64,000 nucleotides of DNA from Paraburkholderia fungorum (GCF_900099835.1 NZ_FNKP01000001.1:2852001-2916000); one strand, 5' to 3'. Positions 9,149 through 19,369 are shown, numbered from the stretch's first letter. Notes: generated from the sequence alone by a model not told the origin. Made by a program: numbers and translations.

Positions 9149-9601
9149 TTATTCGATGGCGGCCGAAGCGTTCGGAAGACTCGGTGTGCCGGCCTTATCG
9201 CCCGCTTGCCCGGTCTCCGCAATCACGAACGACACCGCGTAATCGCGCTCGTCGCTAATCGTTACGCGCGCCGTGATGCCGCGCGCGTCGAGCCATTCGG
9301 CCAGCTCGCCCGATGCGACCACCATCGGCTCGCCGCTCGGCTTGTTCAGCGTTTGCAGCGCGCGCCAGGTCATCGGCCAGCGCATGCCGAGGCCGATCGC
9401 TTTCGAGAACGCTTCCTTCGCCGAGAACCGCGTGGCGAGGAACGCGAGACCGCGCGCAGCCGAGCGGGCCGTGCGCGCGTGATAGACGCGAAGTTCGTCC
9501 GGGCCGAGCACTTTCTCGGCGAAACGGCCGTTGGTGCGGGTCATCACCGCGGCCACGCGGCTGACCTGAACGATGTCGGTACCGATGCCGTAGATCGCCA
9601 T
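9149..9601 (-). CDS. acpS: Holo-[acyl-carrier-protein] synthase
   Basis: Transfers 4'-phosphopantetheine from CoA to the serine of apo-ACP (the acpP gene lies at 22.7 kb). The 150-residue protein has the AcpS start IYGIGTDIV and the second motif [13 protein letters not shown]; the Asp and Glu of these motifs bind Mg. The C-terminal 20 residues or so (after VSFVIAE) are an Ala/Gly/Ser-rich extension beyond the usual 126-residue length. The ATG at 9601 is preferred; a TTG two codons upstream is also in frame. It starts 16 bp after the pdxJ stop codon. Confidence 0.94.
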   Translation of the reverse strand: MAIYGIGTDIVQVSRVAAVMTRTNGRFAEKVLGPDELRVYHARTARSAARGLAFLATRFSAKEAFSKAIGLGMRWPMTWRALQTLNKPSGEPMVVASGELAEWLDARGITARVTISDERDYAVSFVIAETGQAGDKAGTPSLPNASAAIE

Positions 9602-9617
9602 ATGCAAGCCGCCGGGC

Positions 9618-10382
9618 TTAGGCGCGCGCGCCGAGACGCGCGGCGACCATGATCGCCTTCATCTCGCGCACCGCGTTTTCCCAGCCCGCGAAGATCGCGT
9701 GCGCGACGATCGCATGGCCGATGTTCAACTCGACAATGCCGTCGATCGCCGCGATCTGCTGCACGTTGGTGTAGTGCAGGCCGTGGCCCGCGTTGACCTT
9801 GATGCCGAGCGTCGCACCGAATTCGACCGCATGCACCACGCGCTCGAATTCACGTTGCTGTTCGGCGGGATCGTGGGCCTCCGCGTAACGGCCCGTGTGC
9901 AACTCGACCACCGGCGCTCCCGCTTCGTGCGCTGCACGAATCTGCGTCTCTTCCGGGTCGATGAACAGCGACACGCGTGAGTTCGCGTCGGCGAGTTGTT
10001 TGCACGCGGCACGCACGGCTTCGAACTGACCGGCGACGTCGAGACCGCCTTCGGTCGTCAACTCCTGGCGCTTTTCCGGCACGAGGCAAACGTCGTGCGG
10101 CTGCACTTCGCACGCGATGTCGAGCATCTCCTGCGTGACAGCGCATTCCAGATTCATCCGCGTCTTCAGCAACGGACGCAGCTTGCGCACGTCCGCGTCG
10201 ACGATATGACGGCGGTCTTCGCGCAAATGTAGCGTGATGACATCCGCGCCGGCCTCTTCGGCCATCAAGGCTGCGCGGATCGGATCGGGATAAGACGTGC
10301 CGCGCGCGTTGCGCAGCGTGGCGACGTGATCGATGTTCACGCCCAGGTCAATCACATTCGGCGACGTAAGAAAGAAGCTCAT
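9618..10382 (-). CDS. pdxJ: Pyridoxine 5'-phosphate synthase
   Basis: Condenses 1-deoxyxylulose 5-phosphate with 3-amino-2-oxopropyl phosphate to form pyridoxine 5'-phosphate, the last step of DXP-dependent vitamin B6 synthesis. The 254-residue TIM barrel has the family motifs [16 protein letters not shown] near the N-terminus, [17 protein letters not shown] and [11 protein letters not shown]. The ATG at 10382 overlaps the recO stop codon in an ATGA, indicating translational coupling. The pdxJ-acpS pairing is conserved in proteobacteria. Confidence 0.96.
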   Translation of the reverse strand: MSFFLTSPNVIDLGVNIDHVATLRNARGTSYPDPIRAALMAEEAGADVITLHLREDRRHIVDADVRKLRPLLKTRMNLECAVTQEMLDIACEVQPHDVCLVPEKRQELTTEGGLDVAGQFEAVRAACKQLADANSRVSLFIDPEETQIRAAHEAGAPVVELHTGRYAEAHDPAEQQREFERVVHAVEFGATLGIKVNAGHGLHYTNVQQIAAIDGIVELNIGHAIVAHAIFAGWENAVREMKAIMVAARLGARA

Positions 10383-11287
10383 AAGTTCTGCAAGTCGATC
10401 AGGATCTGGCGCGTCGCGAGCGGCGTGCCGCCAAGGTAGGTGTTGAGCAGGAAGCGCATCAGCGTTTTGCTTTGCGCCACGGTCTGCGCTCGATGGTAAT
10501 CGTCCTGTTCCATATCGAGCAAGGTTTGCCCCGAAATCACCGGCCATTGCAAAGGCCACTCGTCGGACGCTTCGCGCACGCCACGCTCGGGATCGAACAC
10601 ATAGCGGCCTTCGGCCACCACGGCCCTACGCGCGACGGTTCGATCGAGCGCCATTGCGTAGCCGGTTTCACGCAGCAGCACGCGCTCGAACGAACGCAGC
10701 ACCTGCACGGGCGGTTCGTCGTGCGCGAGACGCGTCATCGTGACAACGTAGTGGTGAAATAGCTGCGGATGCGGGTCTTCGCGCGCGCAGAACTTGACCA
10801 GCAGTTCGTTGACATAGAAGCCGCAGAGCAGCGCGCCGCCTGTCAAAGGCAACATGCCGCCGACCCATTCGGCGCCCGTCAGCGTGCGCATTTCGGACTT
10901 GCCCGACCACGACAACGCGAGCGGCTGGAAGGTCTGCAACACGCCTCTCAGCGCGGAGTGAGGACGCTTCGCGCCCTTCGCGACCAGCGCAATGCGGCCG
11001 TGATCACGCGACAGCACGTCGATGATCAGACTGGTCTCGCGGTACGGATAGCTATGCAGAACGAACGCGGGTTGCTCCGCGATCTTGTAGATGGAGGCGG
11101 AAGTGCGCGGCGCGCGGGGTGTCGGTGATTTGCGCGCCTCGCCTTCGCCGGCGGACGCGCTTTTGCTGGAAGTTTTTTTGATGCTACGAGCCGGTTTGGA
11201 CGATGGCTCGCGAGCCGGCGCGGCCGGCTCCTGGTCGTCCGGGGCTGCGTCGGAATTCAGCGTCATCCACGCGTCATTCGTACCCAT
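10379..11287 (-). CDS. recO: DNA repair protein RecO
   Basis: RecF-pathway mediator that loads RecA on SSB-coated gaps and anneals strands. The OB fold begins at [21 protein letters not shown], followed by [13 protein letters not shown]; the C-terminal helical region follows. An N-terminal extension of about 60 residues, rich in Ala, Ser, Lys and Pro, precedes the OB fold and makes the protein longer than E. coli RecO. Two ATG starts are possible: 11287, overlapping era by 14 bp, and 11266, 7 bp after the era stop codon. The stop codon overlaps the pdxJ start. Confidence 0.9.
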   Translation of the reverse strand: MGTNDAWMTLNSDAAPDDQEPAAPAREPSSKPARSIKKTSSKSASAGEGEARKSPTPRAPRTSASIYKIAEQPAFVLHSYPYRETSLIIDVLSRDHGRIALVAKGAKRPHSALRGVLQTFQPLALSWSGKSEMRTLTGAEWVGGMLPLTGGALLCGFYVNELLVKFCAREDPHPQLFHHYVVTMTRLAHDEPPVQVLRSFERVLLRETGYAMALDRTVARRAVVAEGRYVFDPERGVREASDEWPLQWPVISGQTLLDMEQDDYHRAQTVAQSKTLMRFLLNTYLGGTPLATRQILIDLQNL

Positions 11288-12173
11288 ACGCACGGAGCCC
11301 GGCTTCGTTGTCGGCCCAACCGCTCTTCACCTTGATGAAGGTTTCCAGATACACGGGGCCGTCGAACAGCTTTTCCATATCCAGGCGCGCTTCGGTGCTG
11401 ATCTGCTTCAGCTTCGCGCCCTTCTGCCCGATGATCATCGCCTTGTGCGTGTCGCGCTCGACCATGATGGTCGCGAAAATGCGACGCAGACGGCCTTCGG
11501 TTTCGAACTTGTCGATCAGCACGGTGCTCGTGTACGGCAGCTCGTCGCCGGTCCAGCGGAACACCTTTTCGCGCAGGATTTCAGCGGCAAGGAAGCGCTC
11601 GCTGCGATCGGTCAGATCGTCTTCGCCGTAGATCGGCGAGCCTTCCGGCAGGAACGGCTTGACGGTCGCCATCAGACGCTTGATGTCGTCGATGTTTTTC
11701 GCCGACAGCGGCACGATCTCGCTGAACTTGTGCAGCGCACTGACCTGCTGCATGAACGGGAACAACGAAGCTTTATCCGACACGCGATCGAGCTTGTTCG
11801 CGATCAGCAGCGTGGGGACCGACGGTGGAATCAGGTCGAGCACTTTCTGATCGTCCGCGCCGAAACGGCCGGCTTCGATCACGAACAGGATCGCATCCAC
11901 CGAGGTCAGCGTGGACGTGACCGCGCGATTCAACGAACGGTTCAGCGCGCCGCTGTGCTTGGTCTGGAAACCGGGCGTGTCGACAAAGATGTACTGCGCA
12001 TCTTCGAGCGTATGAATGCCGGTGATGCGGTGGCGCGTGGTCTGCGCCTTGCGCGACGTGATACTGACTTTCTGGCCGACCAGCGCATTCATCAGCGTGG
12101 ACTTGCCGACATTAGGGCGGCCGACGATCGCGACCATGCCGCAGCGAAAATCAGTGGGAGTGGGAGCGTTCAT
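11274..12173 (-). CDS. era: Ribosome-assembly GTPase Era
   Basis: Essential GTPase that binds the 3' end of 16S rRNA during 30S maturation. The 299-residue protein shows all G motifs: GRPNVGKST (G1), the switch TTRHRI (G2), DTPGF (G3), NKLD (G4) and SAK (G5). The C-terminal KH domain contains [13 protein letters not shown]. The ATG is at 12173. It sits between rnc and recO, the conserved order. Confidence 0.97.
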   Translation of the reverse strand: MNAPTPTDFRCGMVAIVGRPNVGKSTLMNALVGQKVSITSRKAQTTRHRITGIHTLEDAQYIFVDTPGFQTKHSGALNRSLNRAVTSTLTSVDAILFVIEAGRFGADDQKVLDLIPPSVPTLLIANKLDRVSDKASLFPFMQQVSALHKFSEIVPLSAKNIDDIKRLMATVKPFLPEGSPIYGEDDLTDRSERFLAAEILREKVFRWTGDELPYTSTVLIDKFETEGRLRRIFATIMVERDTHKAMIIGQKGAKLKQISTEARLDMEKLFDGPVYLETFIKVKSGWADNEAGLRAYGYE

Positions 12174-12227
12174 ATTCGGGCTACGGCAAGTTCAGATCGA
12201 CACGCGGAAATGGCGCGCCGATGGCAA

Positions 12228-13421
12228 TCAATGGCCCGCGTCGGCGACGCGCGTTTGCACCGCGTCGGCTACGCCGGGTTCGTGTTCGGCTGGCGCCGGT
12301 GCGCCCGGCGTGGATACGGCCGCACCGGATGTTGTAGCTTCACGGCCGCGGGCCTTGTCTGCGCCGCGCGGGGATGCAGTTTCTGCCTTGATTTCGGCTT
12401 TGGCTTCAGCGGGTTTGTCGCTTGCGTGGGAGCCTGCTCTCTCCGGTTTCTCAAGCTTCTCGGCTTTGTCCTGCCCGCTGTATTCGACATGAGCGGCACG
12501 GATCACGGCCAAAGGTGCGCCTATGACCGTCAACGTGGAGCGCTCGGCGGCGGCTTCGGTTGCGGCCGTCGCAGCGTTTGCGCGCGGCTCACCGCGTGCG
12601 GCGGCCCGCTCAGCACGTTCGCTTTTGCGATCGGGCGTGCGCAAATCCAGCGCGGCCTGCACGCCGGTGACGCCAGGAACGATCTCGGGCTCGGCATTCT
12701 TTGCCGCGCGCGCGCTCTTCGAACGCTTCGATTTGGTGACCAGTGCGGGCGCTGCGGCCATCACATCGTCGAGCGCTTTCTTGGCGGCAGCCTGCTCCGC
12801 CGCGCGACGGCTCGCGCCGGAACCGGACACCTTTACGTCAAGCTTCGGCACCGTGCATTCGACTTCGAACTGTTGATTGTGCGCCGCACCATGCGTCGCC
12901 ACCACCGTGTAGGTAGGCAGCGCGATCTTGTGACCTTGCAGATACTCCTGCAACAGCGTCTTCGCGTCCTTACCGAGCGTACGCGGGTCGATGTGGTCGA
13001 GAATCGGCACGTACAAACGCTTGATGACCGTCTGCGCGGCGTCGAAGCCACCATCGAGGAACACCGCGCCCAGCACGGCCTCAAGCGTGTCGGCAAGAAT
13101 TGACGGACGGCGGAAACCGCCGCTGCGCAATTCGCCTTCGCCAAGCCGCAAGCCTTCAGAAATATTCAGGGCCTGAGCGATTTCGTAAAGCGACTGCTGT
13201 TTGACCAGATTGGCACGGACGCGCGACAGATCGCCCTCGTCCAGCTTGCTGAAACGTTGGAACAAAAGCGCAGCCACCGCGCAATTTAGAACGGAGTCGC
13301 CGAGAAACTCGAGCCGTTCGTTATGCGTGGAGCTATGACTGCGGTGCGTTAAAGCCTGGCGCAACAATTCCGCATTGCGAAATTCGTAGCGCAAACGGCT
13401 TTCCAACGGAGATAGGGGCAT
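12228..13421 (-). CDS. rnc: Ribonuclease III with long low-complexity C-terminal extension
   Basis: Double-strand-specific endoribonuclease processing rRNA precursors and regulatory RNAs. The catalytic domain carries the signature [11 protein letters not shown] (35-45; Glu38 and Asp42) and Asp111/Glu114. The dsRNA-binding domain spans about 153-222, ending in the [14 protein letters not shown] helix. Residues 228-397, about 170 in all, form an extension rich in Ala, Lys, Glu, Arg and Pro with no recognisable fold; E. coli RNase III is only 226 residues long. The ATG at 13421 gives the normal N-terminus. Confidence 0.95.
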   Translation of the reverse strand: MPLSPLESRLRYEFRNAELLRQALTHRSHSSTHNERLEFLGDSVLNCAVAALLFQRFSKLDEGDLSRVRANLVKQQSLYEIAQALNISEGLRLGEGELRSGGFRRPSILADTLEAVLGAVFLDGGFDAAQTVIKRLYVPILDHIDPRTLGKDAKTLLQEYLQGHKIALPTYTVVATHGAAHNQQFEVECTVPKLDVKVSGSGASRRAAEQAAAKKALDDVMAAAPALVTKSKRSKSARAAKNAEPEIVPGVTGVQAALDLRTPDRKSERAERAAARGEPRANAATAATEAAAERSTLTVIGAPLAVIRAAHVEYSGQDKAEKLEKPERAGSHASDKPAEAKAEIKAETASPRGADKARGREATTSGAAVSTPGAPAPAEHEPGVADAVQTRVADAGH

Positions 13422-13525
13422 GGGCAGAGTATAACGCGGGCGCCTGACCCGGCGAAAACGCCGGGCGACCTGCGGAAAAAGCGTGGTGAAGCGACGTTAC
13501 CGCGACTTCTTAAAGTGGCGTGATA

Positions 13526-13573
13526 ACACGCCGCGACTGATGTGACCGATGATCGGTTCACCGCGCGGCGTGT
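13526..13573 (-). other. Nested inverted repeat between lepB and rnc
   Basis: Outer arms ACACGCCGCG (13526-13535) and CGCGGCGTGT (13564-13573) are perfectly complementary. Inside lies a second small palindrome, ACCGATGATCGGT. No T-run follows on either strand, so it is not a typical terminator. It could be an mRNA processing or stability structure; RNase III is encoded directly downstream. Confidence 0.5.
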
Positions 13574-13595
13574 GGGGCAATCGGTGCGCGACGAC

Positions 13596-14489
13596 TCAGT
13601 GGAACGTGCCGATGCGCTTCAGATCGCTAAAGTTCATCCAGATGAAAAACGCGCGGCCGACGATATTGCGGTCCGGCGCAAAACCCCAGTAACGGCTATC
13701 CGCGCTGTTATCGCGGTTGTCGCCCATCATGAAGTAATTGCCCGGCGGCACTTTGCAGATCACACCGCGTGCGTTGTACGTGCAGTTGTCGCGATACGGA
13801 TAATCTTCGGCGCCCACGATGAACGGCGGCACTGCAGGATTATTCAGAATAGCGTTCTTGCGGCCGTCGAGATCTTCTTCGAACTGCTTCGCATAACCCA
13901 TGCGTTCGTCGTCGAGATAATCGGGCAGCGGCGTTTCGGGCACCGGCTTGCCGTTGATCGTGAGTTGCTTGTCCTGATAGGCGACCACGTCGCCCGGCAA
14001 ACCGATCACGCGCTTGATGTAGTCGACCGATTCGTCTTTCGGATAACGGAACACGACCACGTCCCCACGTTTGAGCGGGCTGCCTTCCGTGATCTTCGTA
14101 TTCGTGATCGGCAAACGAATACCGTATTCGAATTTATTGACGAGGATGAAGTCGCCGACCAGCAGCGTCGGCACCATCGAACCGGACGGAATCTTGAACG
14201 GCTCGACCACAAACGAGCGCACCACGAACACCACCAGAATCACCGGGAAAAAGCTCGCCGAATACTCGAGCCACCACGGTTGACGCAGCTTGTCGTCACG
14301 CAGACGAGCCCGCGTTTGCGCTGCGTTTTCGTCGGCGAAACGCTCGCCGATACGTGCTTGCTGACGGTCGAACTCGGCGACTGCGGCCTCTGCCGCACGG
14401 CGCCGTTTTGGCAGGAAAACCAGTTTGTCCGCGACCCATGCGACGCCCGTCAAAATGACGAGCACAAAAAGAATCAGCGCAAAATTCAT
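13596..14489 (-). CDS. lepB: Signal peptidase I
   Basis: Inner-membrane serine protease removing signal peptides from exported preproteins. The 297-residue protein has one N-terminal membrane helix (about 3-20), a charged cytoplasmic segment, a second helix (about 80-92) and the periplasmic catalytic domain. Catalytic Ser104 lies in IPSGSMVPTL and Lys159 in DYIKRVIGLPGD; the MGDNRDNSADSR box is present. Its ATG lies 18 bp after the lepA stop codon, so the two genes are co-transcribed. Confidence 0.97.
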   Translation of the reverse strand: MNFALILFVLVILTGVAWVADKLVFLPKRRRAAEAAVAEFDRQQARIGERFADENAAQTRARLRDDKLRQPWWLEYSASFFPVILVVFVVRSFVVEPFKIPSGSMVPTLLVGDFILVNKFEYGIRLPITNTKITEGSPLKRGDVVVFRYPKDESVDYIKRVIGLPGDVVAYQDKQLTINGKPVPETPLPDYLDDERMGYAKQFEEDLDGRKNAILNNPAVPPFIVGAEDYPYRDNCTYNARGVICKVPPGNYFMMGDNRDNSADSRYWGFAPDRNIVGRAFFIWMNFSDLKRIGTFH

Positions 14490-14507
14490 AGGGTTCCGTT
14501 ATTCAAC

Positions 14508-16301
14508 TTATTTGTCTTCGACACGCAGAATCGCAAGGAAAGCTTCTTGCGGAATCTCGACCGAGCCCACCTGCTTCATTCGCTTCTTGCCTGCCTTTTG
14601 CTTTTCCAGCAGCTTCTTCTTACGTGAAATATCGCCGCCGTAGCATTTTGCCAGCACGTTCTTACGCAACGCTTTAATGTTCTCGCGCGCGATAATGTTC
14701 GCACCGATGGTGGCCTGAATCGCGACGTCGTACATTTGCCGCGGAATCAGCTCGCGCATTTTCGCCGCCACTTCGCGACCCCGATACTGGCTTTGCGAAC
14801 GGTGCACGATCACCGACAACGCGTCGACCTTGTCGCCGTTGATCAGCATGTCGACCTTCACGACGTCGGCCGCGCGATACTCCTTGAACTCGTAGTCCAT
14901 CGACGCGTAACCGCGCGAGATCGACTTCAGACGATCGAAGAAATCGAGCACAACTTCGCCCATCGGAATTTCGTACGTCAGTTGAACCTGACGGCCGTGG
15001 TACTGCATGTTGATCTGGTTGCCGCGCTTTTGCGTACACAACGTGATCACGGCACCGACGTAGTCTTGCGGCATGTACAGATTCACCGTGACGATCGGCT
15101 CGCGCACCTCTTCGATCTTCGGTGGCTCCGGCATCTTGGCCGGATTTTCGACCATGAGAATCGTGCCGTCTCGCAGCAGGACTTCATACACCACGGTCGG
15201 GGCCGTCGTGATCAGGTCCATGTCGAACTCGCGTTCGAGACGTTCCTGCACGATCTCCATATGCAACAAGCCAAGGAAGCCGCACCGGAAACCAAAACCG
15301 AGAGCCTGGGAAACTTCCGGCTCGTATTGCAGCGAAGCGTCGTTCAACTTCAGCTTTTCGAGCGAGTCGCGCAGCGCGTCGTACTGGTTAGCCTCAACCG
15401 GATAGAGACCGGCGAACACCTGCGGCTTCACTTCCTTGAAGCCTGGCAGCGGCTCGGCCGCGGGCCGGTTCACCAGCGTGACCGTGTCGCCCACCTTCGC
15501 GGCAGCCAGTTCCTTGATGCCGGCGATGATGAAGCCCACCTGCCCGGCCGACAACGATTCAAGATTTCTGGACTTCGGCGTGAACACGCCGATGTGTTCG
15601 ACCGGATATTGCGCGCCGGTCGCCATCATGCGGATTTTGTCCTTCGGACGGAGCGTGCCGTTGACAATACGCACCAGCATCACAACACCGACGTAGTTGT
15701 CGAACCATGAGTCGATGATCAAAGCCTGCAGCGGCGCTTCCGGATCACCCTTTGGCGGCGGCACTTTCGCGATCAACGCCTCGATGACATCTTCGACGCC
15801 CAAACCAGTCTTCGCGCTGCAATGCGTCGCGTCGGTAGCGTCGATGCCAATCACGTCTTCGATTTCGGCAATCGCATTTTCGGGATTCGCGGCCGGCAGG
15901 TCGATCTTGTTGAGCACCGGAATCACGTCGACACCGAGTTCGATTGCCGTGTAGCAGTTGGCGACGGTTTGCGCCTCCACGCCCTGGCTCGCGTCGACAA
16001 CCAGCAACGCGCCTTCGCATGCGGACAGCGAGCGGCTGACTTCGTACGAGAAGTCGACGTGGCCCGGCGTGTCGATCATGTTCAGGTTGTAGACCTGCCC
16101 GTCGCGGGCACGGTACGTCAATGCGGCGGTCTGTGCCTTGATGGTGATGCCGCGCTCGCGCTCGAGATCCATCGAGTCAAGCACTTGGGCTTCCATCTCG
16201 CGGTCGGACAAGCCACCGCAAATCTGGATGATGCGATCGGCGAGCGTCGACTTGCCATGGTCGATGTGCGCGATGATCGAGAAGTTACGAATATGATCCA
16301 T
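14508..16301 (-). CDS. lepA: Elongation factor 4 (LepA), ribosomal back-translocase GTPase
   Basis: Translation GTPase of 597 residues that acts on stalled or misassembled ribosomes. It has the G1 motif AHIDHGKST, the switch RERGITI, G3 DTPGHVDF, G4 NKID, and the LepA-specific C-terminal domain ending near [14 protein letters not shown]. The ATG at 16301 is unambiguous ([18 protein letters not shown]). Only about 17 nt separate it from an upstream terminator hairpin, and no strong ribosome-binding site is visible, so expression may be controlled through that leader. Confidence 0.97.
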   Translation of the reverse strand: MDHIRNFSIIAHIDHGKSTLADRIIQICGGLSDREMEAQVLDSMDLERERGITIKAQTAALTYRARDGQVYNLNMIDTPGHVDFSYEVSRSLSACEGALLVVDASQGVEAQTVANCYTAIELGVDVIPVLNKIDLPAANPENAIAEIEDVIGIDATDATHCSAKTGLGVEDVIEALIAKVPPPKGDPEAPLQALIIDSWFDNYVGVVMLVRIVNGTLRPKDKIRMMATGAQYPVEHIGVFTPKSRNLESLSAGQVGFIIAGIKELAAAKVGDTVTLVNRPAAEPLPGFKEVKPQVFAGLYPVEANQYDALRDSLEKLKLNDASLQYEPEVSQALGFGFRCGFLGLLHMEIVQERLEREFDMDLITTAPTVVYEVLLRDGTILMVENPAKMPEPPKIEEVREPIVTVNLYMPQDYVGAVITLCTQKRGNQINMQYHGRQVQLTYEIPMGEVVLDFFDRLKSISRGYASMDYEFKEYRAADVVKVDMLINGDKVDALSVIVHRSQSQYRGREVAAKMRELIPRQMYDVAIQATIGANIIARENIKALRKNVLAKCYGGDISRKKKLLEKQKAGKKRMKQVGSVEIPQEAFLAILRVEDK

Positions 16302-16317
16302 TCAGTGCCGATCAAGC

Positions 16318-16352
16318 AAAAAAGGCGCGCTCGGACAATAGCGGAGCACGCC
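16318..16352 (-). terminator. Terminator or attenuator hairpin in front of lepA
   Basis: On the minus strand GGCGTGCTC (16352-16344) pairs with GAGCGCGCC (16332-16324), with one G-U pair, and a TTTTTT run follows (16323-16318). A small hairpin TAGGT-TTTTC-ACCTA lies just before it (16359-16373), and a TAAAAT box at 16378-16383 could be a -10 element. It ends the mucD-glutaredoxin transcript or attenuates a lepA transcript. Confidence 0.7.
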
Positions 16353-16504
16353 TTGTAAGTAGGTGAAAAACCTATCTATTTTAGCCGAAAAGGCCATCGC
16401 CCGGCGCATCTTGCGAAGACCGGGCGGAAAAGACGGCTCAGGAGAGACATGAAACCTGGTAAGAACGGCACGCATTTTCGCGCCGTTTGAAGTCGTGAAC
16501 GGTG

Positions 16505-16768
16505 TCAGGGCGCCGCTGCAACACGCGCGGCCAGTGCGCTGCGAACCCGCGCGACGTCGAGGTGATAGTGACAAAGTTCGACGCCGTTGCAGACCAGAAC
16601 CGGCACCAATTCGTTATAACGGGCTTCCAGTAACGGATCCGCGTCGACGTCGACTACGATCACCCGCGCGTCGAACTCAACCAGCAAAGGCTCGAGCGCG
16701 GCGCGCATGTCCTCACAAAGATGGCACCACGCGCGCCCGTAGAGCGTGAGCGGTGCTGTTTCTGTCAT
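16505..16768 (-). CDS. Glutaredoxin-like protein (DUF836 family)
   Basis: An 87-residue thioredoxin-fold protein beginning TLYGRAWCHLCEDM, with a CxxC (Cys-His-Leu-Cys) redox motif at the expected end of strand 1. Later residues VPVLVCNG include the cis-proline typical of glutaredoxins. The substrate is unknown. The start codon overlaps the mucD stop codon in an ATGA, so the two are translationally coupled; it may serve thiol repair linked to envelope stress, which is inference. A terminator follows before lepA. Confidence 0.85.
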   Translation of the reverse strand: MTETAPLTLYGRAWCHLCEDMRAALEPLLVEFDARVIVVDVDADPLLEARYNELVPVLVCNGVELCHYHLDVARVRSALAARVAAAP

Positions 16769-18285
16769 TTCTGGGCGCTGCGCGGACGAATCGGCACGAA
16801 CTGCGTGTTGTCGCCGCGACGAACCAGCAGCGCGACCATCTTCTGCGGATCGAGATGCGAACTCAGGTCGTCGAACTGCTTCGCGCTCGTGATGTCCGTG
16901 TCGCCCACTCGCAGAATAATGTCGCCCTTTTGCAGCCCGACACGCGCCGCCTGACCGTCCACGGCATCGATCTGCACGCCGTTATGGAGCTTCAGCGCTT
17001 TCATCTGGTCAGACGGGATGTCGCTAACGGCCACACCCAGCACGTTCGTGGCACGCTGCTTCGGCGCTTGCGGCTTTTTCTGGTCCGTCTTGGCCGCCTT
17101 GTCCGGCTGCATTTCGGCAATCGTAACCGGCAAATCGCGAGTCTGACCCTTGCGCCAGATCGTGATCGTCGACTTCGTGCCCGGCTTCGTATCGCCAACC
17201 ATTCGCGGCAGATCCGTGGCCGTGTCGACCGAATGGCCGTTGAACTTCAGGATGATGTCGCCCGGTTGCACGCCAGCCTTATCCGCTGGGCCACCCGGTT
17301 CGACGCTGCTGACCAGCGCGCCCTGCGCCTTCGGCAGACCGAGCGAGTCAGCCACGTCCTTCGTGACTTCGCCGATCGCCACCGCGATACGGCCACGCAC
17401 GACCTTGCCCGAATTCTTCAACTGATCGGCCACACGCATCGCCTCGTCGATCGGAATCGCGAAGGAAATGCCCATGAAACCGCCGGTACGGCTGTAAATC
17501 TGCGAGTTGATGCCGATCACCTCGCCCTGCATGTTGATCAGCGGGCCACCCGAATTGCCCGGATTGACGGCCACGTCGGTCTGGATAAACGGCAAATAGT
17601 CGCCTGTGTCACGCCCCTTGGCGCTGACGATCCCGGCCGTCACCGTATTCTCGAGCCCGAACGGCGAACCGATCGCGACCACCCACTCGCCCACACGAAC
17701 CTTATTCGAATCGCCGATGGTGATAGTCGGCAAATTGGCCGCGCTGATCTTCACGACGGCGACGTCGGTGCGGTCGTCCACGCCGATCAGCTTTGCCTTG
17801 AACTCGCGCTTGTCGGTCAGCGTGACATAGATGGTGTCCGCGTCGTCGACGACGTGCGCGTTGGTCATCACGTAACCGTCCGCCGACAGGATGAAGCCTG
17901 AACCGACGCCACTGTTCTGTTCAGGATCACTGTTATCCGGTGCGTCCTGGCTGCCGCCACTACCGCCGTTGTCGCCGTTGTCCCCGCCACGCGGCGCGCC
18001 CGGAGATTGCGGCGACTGCGGCAACGGAATGCCGAAAAAGCGCCGGAAAAACTCCGACATATCGCCGTCGTCCATGCCCGGCGGCAAGCCGCCGCGGGTA
18101 GTGCCACCGCTCGACACACGAGTGGTCGTGCGAATGTTGACGACAGCAGGACCCACCTTGTCGACGAGGTCAGTGAAGTCGGGCAGATTGGCAGCGGAAG
18201 CCGCCGACGCCGTATGCGGTACGAGCGGCAAACACGCCGCCACCATTGCGGCAGCGAGGAATTTACGCACCGAGAAAGTCGTCAT
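16765..18285 (-). CDS. mucD: Periplasmic serine protease, DegP/MucD family
   Basis: HtrA-type periplasmic protease/chaperone that degrades misfolded envelope proteins and, in Pseudomonas, restrains sigma-E (AlgU) activity. The 506-residue protein has a signal peptide (about 1-29, cleavage near ASA-AS), catalytic triad His144 (TNAHVV), Asp174 (DRTDVAVVKI) and Ser245 (GNSGGPL), and two PDZ domains (about 290-385 and 410-500). A Gly/Asn/Asp/Ser-rich linker at about 95-125 occupies the regulatory LA-loop region. Last protease gene of the rpoE-rseA-rseB-mucD operon. Confidence 0.95.
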   Translation of the reverse strand: MTTFSVRKFLAAAMVAACLPLVPHTASAASAANLPDFTDLVDKVGPAVVNIRTTTRVSSGGTTRGGLPPGMDDGDMSEFFRRFFGIPLPQSPQSPGAPRGGDNGDNGGSGGSQDAPDNSDPEQNSGVGSGFILSADGYVMTNAHVVDDADTIYVTLTDKREFKAKLIGVDDRTDVAVVKISAANLPTITIGDSNKVRVGEWVVAIGSPFGLENTVTAGIVSAKGRDTGDYLPFIQTDVAVNPGNSGGPLINMQGEVIGINSQIYSRTGGFMGISFAIPIDEAMRVADQLKNSGKVVRGRIAVAIGEVTKDVADSLGLPKAQGALVSSVEPGGPADKAGVQPGDIILKFNGHSVDTATDLPRMVGDTKPGTKSTITIWRKGQTRDLPVTIAEMQPDKAAKTDQKKPQAPKQRATNVLGVAVSDIPSDQMKALKLHNGVQIDAVDGQAARVGLQKGDIILRVGDTDITSAKQFDDLSSHLDPQKMVALLVRRGDNTQFVPIRPRSAQK

Positions 18286-18321
18286 ATCGTAGCGAGCCGA
18301 GGGATTCAGGATTCGGAGGGA

Positions 18322-19365
18322 TTACTTCGGAGCTTTGTATTCTATGGCAGACGCGAATTGCTGCAATGTGCTCTGGGGCACTTCACCCAGCAGAGTAATC
18401 CAGAAGTCGCCCCGACGCTTGACCAGCACGTGCGTCGCGCCGGTGCTGCCCGCGCCTTCCTTGCGCGTATTGTTCTCGACCGGCTCAACGAACACCGAAA
18501 TCGCCGCCAGACCATCGGAAAAGACCGCCTGGTCGACCGGGATGGTCGGCTGCCCCGCTTCGCGCGCGGCCATTGGACGGCGCAACTGGCGAATCATGCG
18601 AAAGCCCGGAACCGTGGGATTGATCTGCCAGCCTTGCGCGGCCATATCGACCGGTTCGATCGGCGGACGCACCACCGTCCAGCCCGCCGTATTACGAATG
18701 CCATTGACAATGCCCGCCTTGTCGACCGGCACGCCAATGCTGATTTGCGAAAACGACAGTTGTTCGAGCACTTGCCCGTCAGCGTCGAGAGTCTGCGTGC
18801 GGAGCAACAGGCCCGTTTTCTTGTCTGCCCACAGCTTGTGAGCGAATCGATAGCCGTCTTTCGGATCGAGTTCGATTACCTGGCTGTCGACGCCCGCCAC
18901 GCGGTCGTCACCCAGCAGTTTCGGCTCGTAAGCAGAAAGCACCTGCTCGCCACTGACTGCGAGCAACGCGGGGAACGAGTCTTTGTTCTGACGCTTCTCG
19001 ACTACAAGCAAATGCCGTTCAGGCACGAACGTGTAGAGATCGTCGTTATGACGCAGCATTTTGCGCGGCTTACCGTCGAGGCTTTCGAGCTGCTCGAATT
19101 CGCCATCCGAACGGGTCGAATAGTGCGCGATTCGCGAGGTCTGAACGAAATTACCCCGCTGATAGACGAACGCGCCCTCGTAGTTCTGCTGCTGCGCGGC
19201 CTGATGGATCCGATCGAGCAGATCCGCGGCCGTGCGACGGGCGACGAGCGGATCGTCGGTTTGTGCGAAGACCCGCGGTGTGGCGGATATCAATACGGCT
19301 GCGCAGAACAGGAATGCCGGCAACCGCCCCCAGATAGTCGTTTTATTCAACCGCGGAGTCTGCAT
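18322..19365 (-). CDS. rseB: Sigma-E regulator RseB/MucB
   Basis: Periplasmic protein that binds the periplasmic part of the anti-sigma factor RseA and shields it from proteolysis until outer-membrane or lipid signals arrive. The 347-residue protein has a signal peptide (about 1-35, ending PRVFA) and the MucB/RseB two-domain body, with the motifs YEGAFVYQRG, KMLRHNDDLYTFVPE and a C-terminal WITLLGEVP segment. The ATG at 19365 is preferred over the TTG one codon upstream. It starts 4 bp after the rseA stop codon. Confidence 0.93.
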   Translation of the reverse strand: MQTPRLNKTTIWGRLPAFLFCAAVLISATPRVFAQTDDPLVARRTAADLLDRIHQAAQQQNYEGAFVYQRGNFVQTSRIAHYSTRSDGEFEQLESLDGKPRKMLRHNDDLYTFVPERHLLVVEKRQNKDSFPALLAVSGEQVLSAYEPKLLGDDRVAGVDSQVIELDPKDGYRFAHKLWADKKTGLLLRTQTLDADGQVLEQLSFSQISIGVPVDKAGIVNGIRNTAGWTVVRPPIEPVDMAAQGWQINPTVPGFRMIRQLRRPMAAREAGQPTIPVDQAVFSDGLAAISVFVEPVENNTRKEGAGSTGATHVLVKRRGDFWITLLGEVPQSTLQQFASAIEYKAPK

Positions 19366-19369
19366 CAAA

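Noticed and set aside
11091..13103. A 670-codon plus-strand frame opposite era and rnc
   Set aside because: Composition is Arg/Gln/His-rich shadow sequence with no motif; the minus strand encodes complete Era and RNase III.
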